64,000 nucleotides of DNA. Origin: Edaphochlamys debaryana (taxonomy: Eukaryota; Chlorophyta; Chlorophyceae; Chlamydomonadales). The translations under genes and the position numbers were made by a program. Each line of letters begins with the position of its first letter. The first letter of the stretch is position 1. Under the pieces are notes generated by a model. It was not told where the DNA came from. It did no database searches and saw only the letters and a program-made list of their open reading frames with translations. Where the stretch lies: the NCBI GenBank assembly GCA_016858145.1, contig JAEHOE010000042.1, positions 785,417 through 849,416 on the forward strand, in the 5' to 3' direction. Below are positions 58,697 through 64,000 of this stretch, in pieces.

Positions 58697-61600
58697 TTTT
58701 GCGCGCAGGCGGGGTCCGCGGCCCCGGCCCCCGGCCTTCCCCCGGGTCTCCCAGAGCGCGCAGCTCTCGCCCCACCGCGTCCCCGCACCTCCCAAGCCTT
58801 CTCGACCCTTCAATACATATAATAGATGCTTGCAAGGGGGATGGCGGGCTTGGGACGGCCCGGAGCAGAGCGGGCCGATTTTGCGCGGAGGCGGGGTCCG
58901 CGGCCCCGGCCCCCGGCCTTCCCCCGGGTCTCCCAGAGCGCGCAGCTCTCGCCCCACCGCGTTCCCGCACCTCCCAAGCCTTCTCGACTCTTCAATACAT
59001 ATAACAGATGCTTGCAAGGGGGATGGCGGGCTTGGGACGGCCCGGAGCAGAGCGGGCCGATTTTGCGCGGAGGCGGGGTCCGCGGCCCCGGCCCCTGGCC
59101 TTCCCCCGGGTCTCCCAGAGCGCGCAGCTCTCGCCCCACCGCATCCCCGCACCTCCCAAGCCTTCTCGACCCTTCAATACATATAACAGATGCTTGCAAG
59201 GGGGATGGCGGGCTTGGGACGGCCCGGAGCAGAGCGGGCCGATTTTGCGCGGAGGCGGGATCCGCGGCCCCGGCCCCCGGCCTTCCCCCGGGTCTCCCAG
59301 AGCGCGCAGCTCTTGCCCCACCGCGTTCCCGCACCTCCCAAGCCTTCTCGACCCTTCAATACATATAATAGATGCTTGCAAGGGGGATGGCGGGCTTGGG
59401 ACGGCCCGGAGCAGAGCGGGCCGATTTTGCGCGGAGGCGGGGTCCGCGGCCCCGGCCCCCGGCCTTCCCCCGGGTCTCCCAGAGCGCGCAGCTCTCGCCC
59501 CACCGCGTTCCCGCACCTCCCAAGCCTTCTCGACTCTTCAATACATATAACAGATGCTTGCAAGGGGGATGGCGGGCTTGGGACGGCCCGGAGCAGAGCG
59601 GGCCGATTTTGCGCGGAGGCGGGATCCGCGGCCCCGGCCCCCGGCCTTCCCCCGGGTCTCCCAGAGCGCGCAGCTCTTGCCCCACCGCGTTCCCGCACCT
59701 CCCAAGCCTTCTCGACCCTTCAATACATATAACAGATGCTTGCAAGGGGGATGGCGGGCTTGGGACGGCCCGGAGCAGAGCGGGCCGATTTTGCGCGGAG
59801 GCGGGGTCCGCGGCCCCGGCCCCCGGCCTTCCCCCGGGTCTCCCAGAGCGCGCAGCTCTCGCCCCACCGCGTTCCCGCACCTCCCAAGCCTTCTCGACCC
59901 TTCAATACATATAACAGATGCTTGCAAGGGGGATGGCGGGCTTGGGACGGCCCGGAGCAGAGCGGGCCGATTTTGCGCGGAGGCGGGGTCCGCGGCCCCG
60001 GCCCCCGGCCTTCCCCCGGGTCTCCCAGAGCGCGCAGCTCTCGCCCCACCGCGTCCCCGCACCTCCCAAGCCTTCTCAACCCTTCAATACATATAACAGA
60101 TGCTTGCAAGGGGGATGGCGGGCTTGGGATGGCCCGGAGCAGAGCGGGCCGATTTTGCGCGGAGGCGGGGTCCGCGGCCCCGGCCCCCGGCCTTCCCCCG
60201 GGTCTCCCAGAGCGCGCAGCTCTCGCCCCACCGCGTCCCCGCACTTCCCAAGCCTTCTCGACCCTTCAATACATATAATAGATGCTTGCAAGGGGGATGG
60301 CGGGCTTGGGACGGCCCGGAGCAGAGCGGGCCGATTTTGCGCGGAGGCGGGGTCCGCGGCCCCGGCCCCCGGCCTTCCCCCGGGTCTCCCAGAGCGCGCA
60401 GCTCTTGCCCCACCGCGTTCCCGCACCTCCCAAGCCTTCTCGACCCTTCAATACATATAACAGATGCTTGCAAGGGGGATGGCGGGCTTGGGACGGCCCG
60501 GAGCAGAGCGGGCCGATTTTGCGCGGAGGCGGGGTCCGCGGCCCCGGCCCCCGGCCTTCCCCCGGGTCTCCCAGAGCGCGCAGCTCTCGCCCCACCGCGT
60601 TCCCGCACCTCCCAAGCCTTCTCGACCCTTCAATACATATAACAGATGCTTGCAAGGGGGATGGCGGGCTTGGGACGGCCCGGAGCAGAGCGGGCCGATT
60701 TTGCGCGGAGGCGGGGTCCGCGGCCCCGGCCCCCGGCCTTCCCCCGGGTCTCCCAGAGCGCGCAGCTCTCGCCCCACCGCGTCCCCGCACCTCCCAAGCC
60801 TTCTCAACCCTTCAATACATATAACAGATGCTTGCAAGGGGGATGGCGGGCTTGGGATGGCCCGGAGCAGAGCGGGCCGATTTTGCGCGGAGGCGGGGTC
60901 CGCGGCCCCGGCCCCCGGCCTTCCCCCGGGTCTCCCAGAGCGCGCAGCTCTCGCCCCACCGCGTCCCCGCACTTCCCAAGCCTTCTCGACCCTTCAATAC
61001 ATATAATAGATGCTTGCAAGGGGGATGGCGGGCTTGGGACGGCCCGGAGCAGAGCGGGCCGATTTTGCGCGCAGGCGGGGTCCGCGGCCCCGGCCCCTGG
61101 CCTTCCCCCGGGTCTCCCAGAGCGCGCAGCTCTCGCCCCACCGCATCCCCGCACCTCCCAAGCCTTCTCAACCCTTCAATACATATAACAGATGCTTGCA
61201 AGGGGGATGGCGGGCTTGGGACGGCCCGGAGCAGAGCGGGCCGATTTTGCGCGGAGGCGGGGTCCGCGGCCCCGGCCCCCGGCCTTCCCCCGGGTCTCCC
61301 AGAGCGCGCAGGTCTTGCCCCACCGCGTTCCCGCACCTCCCAAGCCTTCTCAACCCTTCAATACATATAACAGATGCTTGCAAGGGGGATGGCGGGCTTG
61401 GGACGGCCCGGAGCAGAGCGGGCCGATTTTGCGCGGAGGCGGGGTCCGCGGCCCCGGCCCCCGGCCTTCCCCCGGGTCTCCCAGAGCGCGCAGCTCTCGC
61501 CCCACCGCGTTCCCGCACCTCCCAAGCCTTCTCGACCCTTCAATACATATAACAGATGCTTGCAAGGGGGATGGCGGGCTTGGGACGGCCCGGAGCAGAG

Positions 61601-64000
61601 CGGGCCGATTTTGCGCGGAGGCGGGGTCCGCGGCCCCGGCCCCCGGCCTTCCCCCGGGTCTCCCAGAGCGCGCAGCTCTCGCCCCACCGCGTTCCCGCAC
61701 CTCCCAAGCCTTCTCGACCCTTCAATACATATAACAGATGCTTGCAAGGGGGATGGCGGGCTTGGGACGGCCCGGAGCAGAGCGGGCCGATTTTGCGCGG
61801 AGGCGGGGTCCGCGGCCCCGGCCCCCGGCCTTCCCCCGGGTCTCCCAGAGCGCGCAGCTCTCGCCCCACCGCGTCCCCGCACTTCCCAAGCCTTCTCAAC
61901 CCTTCAATACATATAACAGATGCTTGCAAGGGGGATGGCGGGCTTGGGACGGCCCGGAGCAGAGCGGGCCGATTTTGCGCGGAGGCGGGGTCCGCGGCCC
62001 CGGCCCCCGGCCTTCCCCCGGGTCTCCCAGAGCGCGCAGCTCTCGCCCCACCGCGTTCCCGCACTTCCCAAGCCTTCTCGACCCTTCAATACATATAATA
62101 GATGCTTGCAAGGGGGATGGCGGGCTTGGGACGGCCCGGAGCAGAGCGGGCCGATTTTGCGCGGAGGCGGGGTCCGCGGCCCCGGCCCCTGGCCTTCCCC
62201 CGGGTCTCCCAGAGCGCGCAGCTCTCGCCCCACCGCGTTCCCGCACTTCCCAAGCCTTCTCGACCCTTCAATACATATAACAGATGCTTGCAAGGGGGAT
62301 GGCGGGCTTGGGACGGCCCGGAGCAGAGCGGGCCGATTTTGCGCGGAGGCGGGGTCCGCGGCCCCGGCCCCCGGCCTTCCCCCGGGTCTCCCAGAGCGCG
62401 CAGCTCTCGCCCCACCGCATCCCCGCACCTCCCAAGCCTTCTCAACCCTTCAATACATATAACAGATGCTTGCAAGGGGGATGGCGGGCTTGGGACGGCC
62501 CGGAGCAGAGCGGGCCGATTTTGCGCGCAGGCGGGGTCCGCGGCCCCGGCCCCTGGCCTTCCCCCGGGTCTCCCAGAGCGCGCAGCTCTCGCCCCACCGC
62601 GTTCCCGCACCTCCCAAGCCTTCTCAACCCTTCAATACATATAACAGATGCTTGCAAGGGGGATGGCGGGCTTGGGACGGCCCGGAGCAGAGCGGGCCGA
62701 TTTTGCGCGGAGGCGGGGTCCGCGGCCCCGGCCCCCGGCCTTCCCCCGGGTCTCCCAGAGCGCGCAGGTCTTGCCCCACCGCGTTCCCGCACCTCCCAAG
62801 CCTTCTCAACCCTTCAATACATATAACAGATGCTTGCAAGGGGGATGGCGGGCTTGGGACGGCCCGGAGCAGAGCGGGCCGATTTTGCGCGGAGGCGGGG
62901 TCCGCGGCCCCGGCCCCCGGCCTTCCCCCGGGTCTCCCAGAGCGCGCAGCTCTCGCCCCACCGCGTTCCCGCACCTCCCAAGCCTTCTCGACCCTTCAAT
63001 ACATATAACAGATGCTTGCAAGGGGGATGGCGGGCTTGGGACGGCCCGGAGCAGAGCGGGCCGATTTTGCGCGGAGGCGGGGTCCGCGGCCCCGGCCCCC
63101 GGCCTTCCCCCGGGTCTCCCAGAGCGCGCAGCTCTCGCCCCACCGCGTTCCCGCACCTCCCAAGCCTTCTCGACCCTTCAATACATATAACAGATGCTTG
63201 CAAGGGGGATGGCGGGCTTGGGACGGCCCGGAGCAGAGCGGGCCGATTTTGCGCGGAGGCGGGGTCCGCGGCCCCGGCCCCCGGCCTTCCCCCGGGTCTC
63301 CCAGAGCGCGCAGCTCTCGCCCCACCGCGTCCCCGCACTTCCCAAGCCTTCTCAACCCTTCAATACATATAACAGATGCTTGCAAGGGGGATGGCGGGCT
63401 TGGGACGGCCCGGAGCAGAGCGGGCCGATTTTGCGCGGAGGCGGGGTCCGCGGCCCCGGCCCCCGGCCTTCCCCCGGGTCTCCCAGAGCGCGCAGCTCTC
63501 GCCCCACCGCGTCCCCGCACTTCCCAAGCCTTCTCAACCCTTCAATACATATAACAGATGCTTGCAAGGGGGATGGCGGGCTTGGGACGGCCCGGAGCAG
63601 AGCAGGCCGATTTTGCGCGGAGGCGGGGTCCGCGGCCCCGGCCCCTGGCCTTCCCCCGGGTCTCCCAGAGCGCGCAGCTCTCGCCCCACCGCGTTCCCGC
63701 ACCTCCCAAGCCTTCTCGACCCTTCAATACATATAACAGATGCTTGCAAGGGGGATGGCGGGCTTGGGACGGCCCGGAGCAGAGCGGGCCGATTTTGCGC
63801 GGAGGCGGGGTCCGCGGCCCCGGCCCCCGGCCTTCCCCCGGGTCTCCCAGAGCGCGCAGCTCTCGCCCCACCGCATCCCCGCACCTCCCAAGCCTTCTCA
63901 ACCCTTCAATACATATAACAGATGCTTGCAAGGGGGATGGCGGGCTTGGGACGGCCCGGAGCAGAGCGGGCCGATTTTGCGCGCAGGCCGGGTCCGCGGG
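58697..64000. repeat. 182-bp satellite array, 29 units plus a partial one, running to the right edge
   Basis: Twenty-nine head-to-tail units of exactly 182 bp: the ATGCTTGCAAGG landmark recurs at 58826, 59008, 59190 and so on every 182 bases to 63922, and GCGCG(G/C)AGG from 58701 to 63979 spans exactly 29 x 182. Each unit is GC-rich with one AT island (CTTCAATACATATAAC) and palindromic bits (CTTGCAAG, CCCGGG, CCGCGG). Units differ at about ten diagnostic sites, for example CTCGACC/CTCAACC, GTTCCC/GTCCCC/ATCCCC, CACCTCC/CACTTCC and GCGGAGG/GCGCAGG. Variant combinations recur with a spacing of 1456 bases (8 units) on the right, 728 (4 units) in the middle and 364 (2 units) on the left. Since 182 is not a multiple of 3, long overlapping open frames appear on both strands; these are artefacts. 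Confidence 0.97.

Noticed and set aside
58700..63978. CRISPR-like array
   Set aside because: The units are contiguous 182-bp repeats with no alternation of short repeat and unique spacer, and the sequence is nuclear DNA of an alga.

Overview
The window is nuclear DNA of a green alga, most likely a volvocine (Chlamydomonas/Volvox-type) chlorophyte. The reasons are high GC content, genes cut into many small exons by GC-rich introns with C/T-rich acceptors, TGTAA motifs after several stop codons, a pair of secreted Pro-rich wall/matrix-type glycoproteins with SPPPPSPPP motifs, and a tubulin-tyrosine-ligase-like enzyme of the kind used on flagellar axonemes. No bacterial-style operon, rRNA, convincing tRNA or CRISPR array was seen. 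All gene models were assembled by eye: splice sites were chosen so that phases match, and the exon lengths of every complete model sum to a multiple of three.

Layout, left to right. (1) 1-1834, minus: 5' part of a 2OG-Fe(II) dioxygenase-like gene; the window edge falls inside its HxD iron-binding motif. (2) 2201-7994, plus: FAD synthase with an N-terminal PAPS-reductase-like domain and a C-terminal MoaB/CinA-like domain. (3) 9029-11500, plus: coatomer epsilon subunit. (4) 13081-14131, minus: an unrecognised 253-residue protein. (5) 14914-20110, plus: TTL-like ligase. (6) 20742-26164, plus: large F-box/leucine-rich-repeat-like protein. (7) 27904-30643 and 32902-35555, plus: a tandem pair of pherophorin-like secreted proteins with the same seven-exon structure. 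(8) 37453-39043, plus: four-helix membrane protein of unknown family. (9) 40205-46357, plus: NIPA-type magnesium transporter with a very long low-complexity tail. (10) 49182-56669, minus: receptor-like Ser/Thr kinase in 20 exons. (11) 58697 to the right edge: a 182-bp satellite array, 29 units with no length variation and a higher-order 8-unit periodicity.

The genes do not form a pathway; this is an ordinary stretch of housekeeping and surface/signalling genes running into satellite DNA. The most unusual observations are the satellite's nested higher-order structure; three places where an exon end plus splice donor (or an exon end with its stop) has degenerate copies just downstream; a high frequency of inferred GC-AG introns (8 of about 100); and a run of four adjacent stem-loops at 36086-36205 in a gene-free interval.
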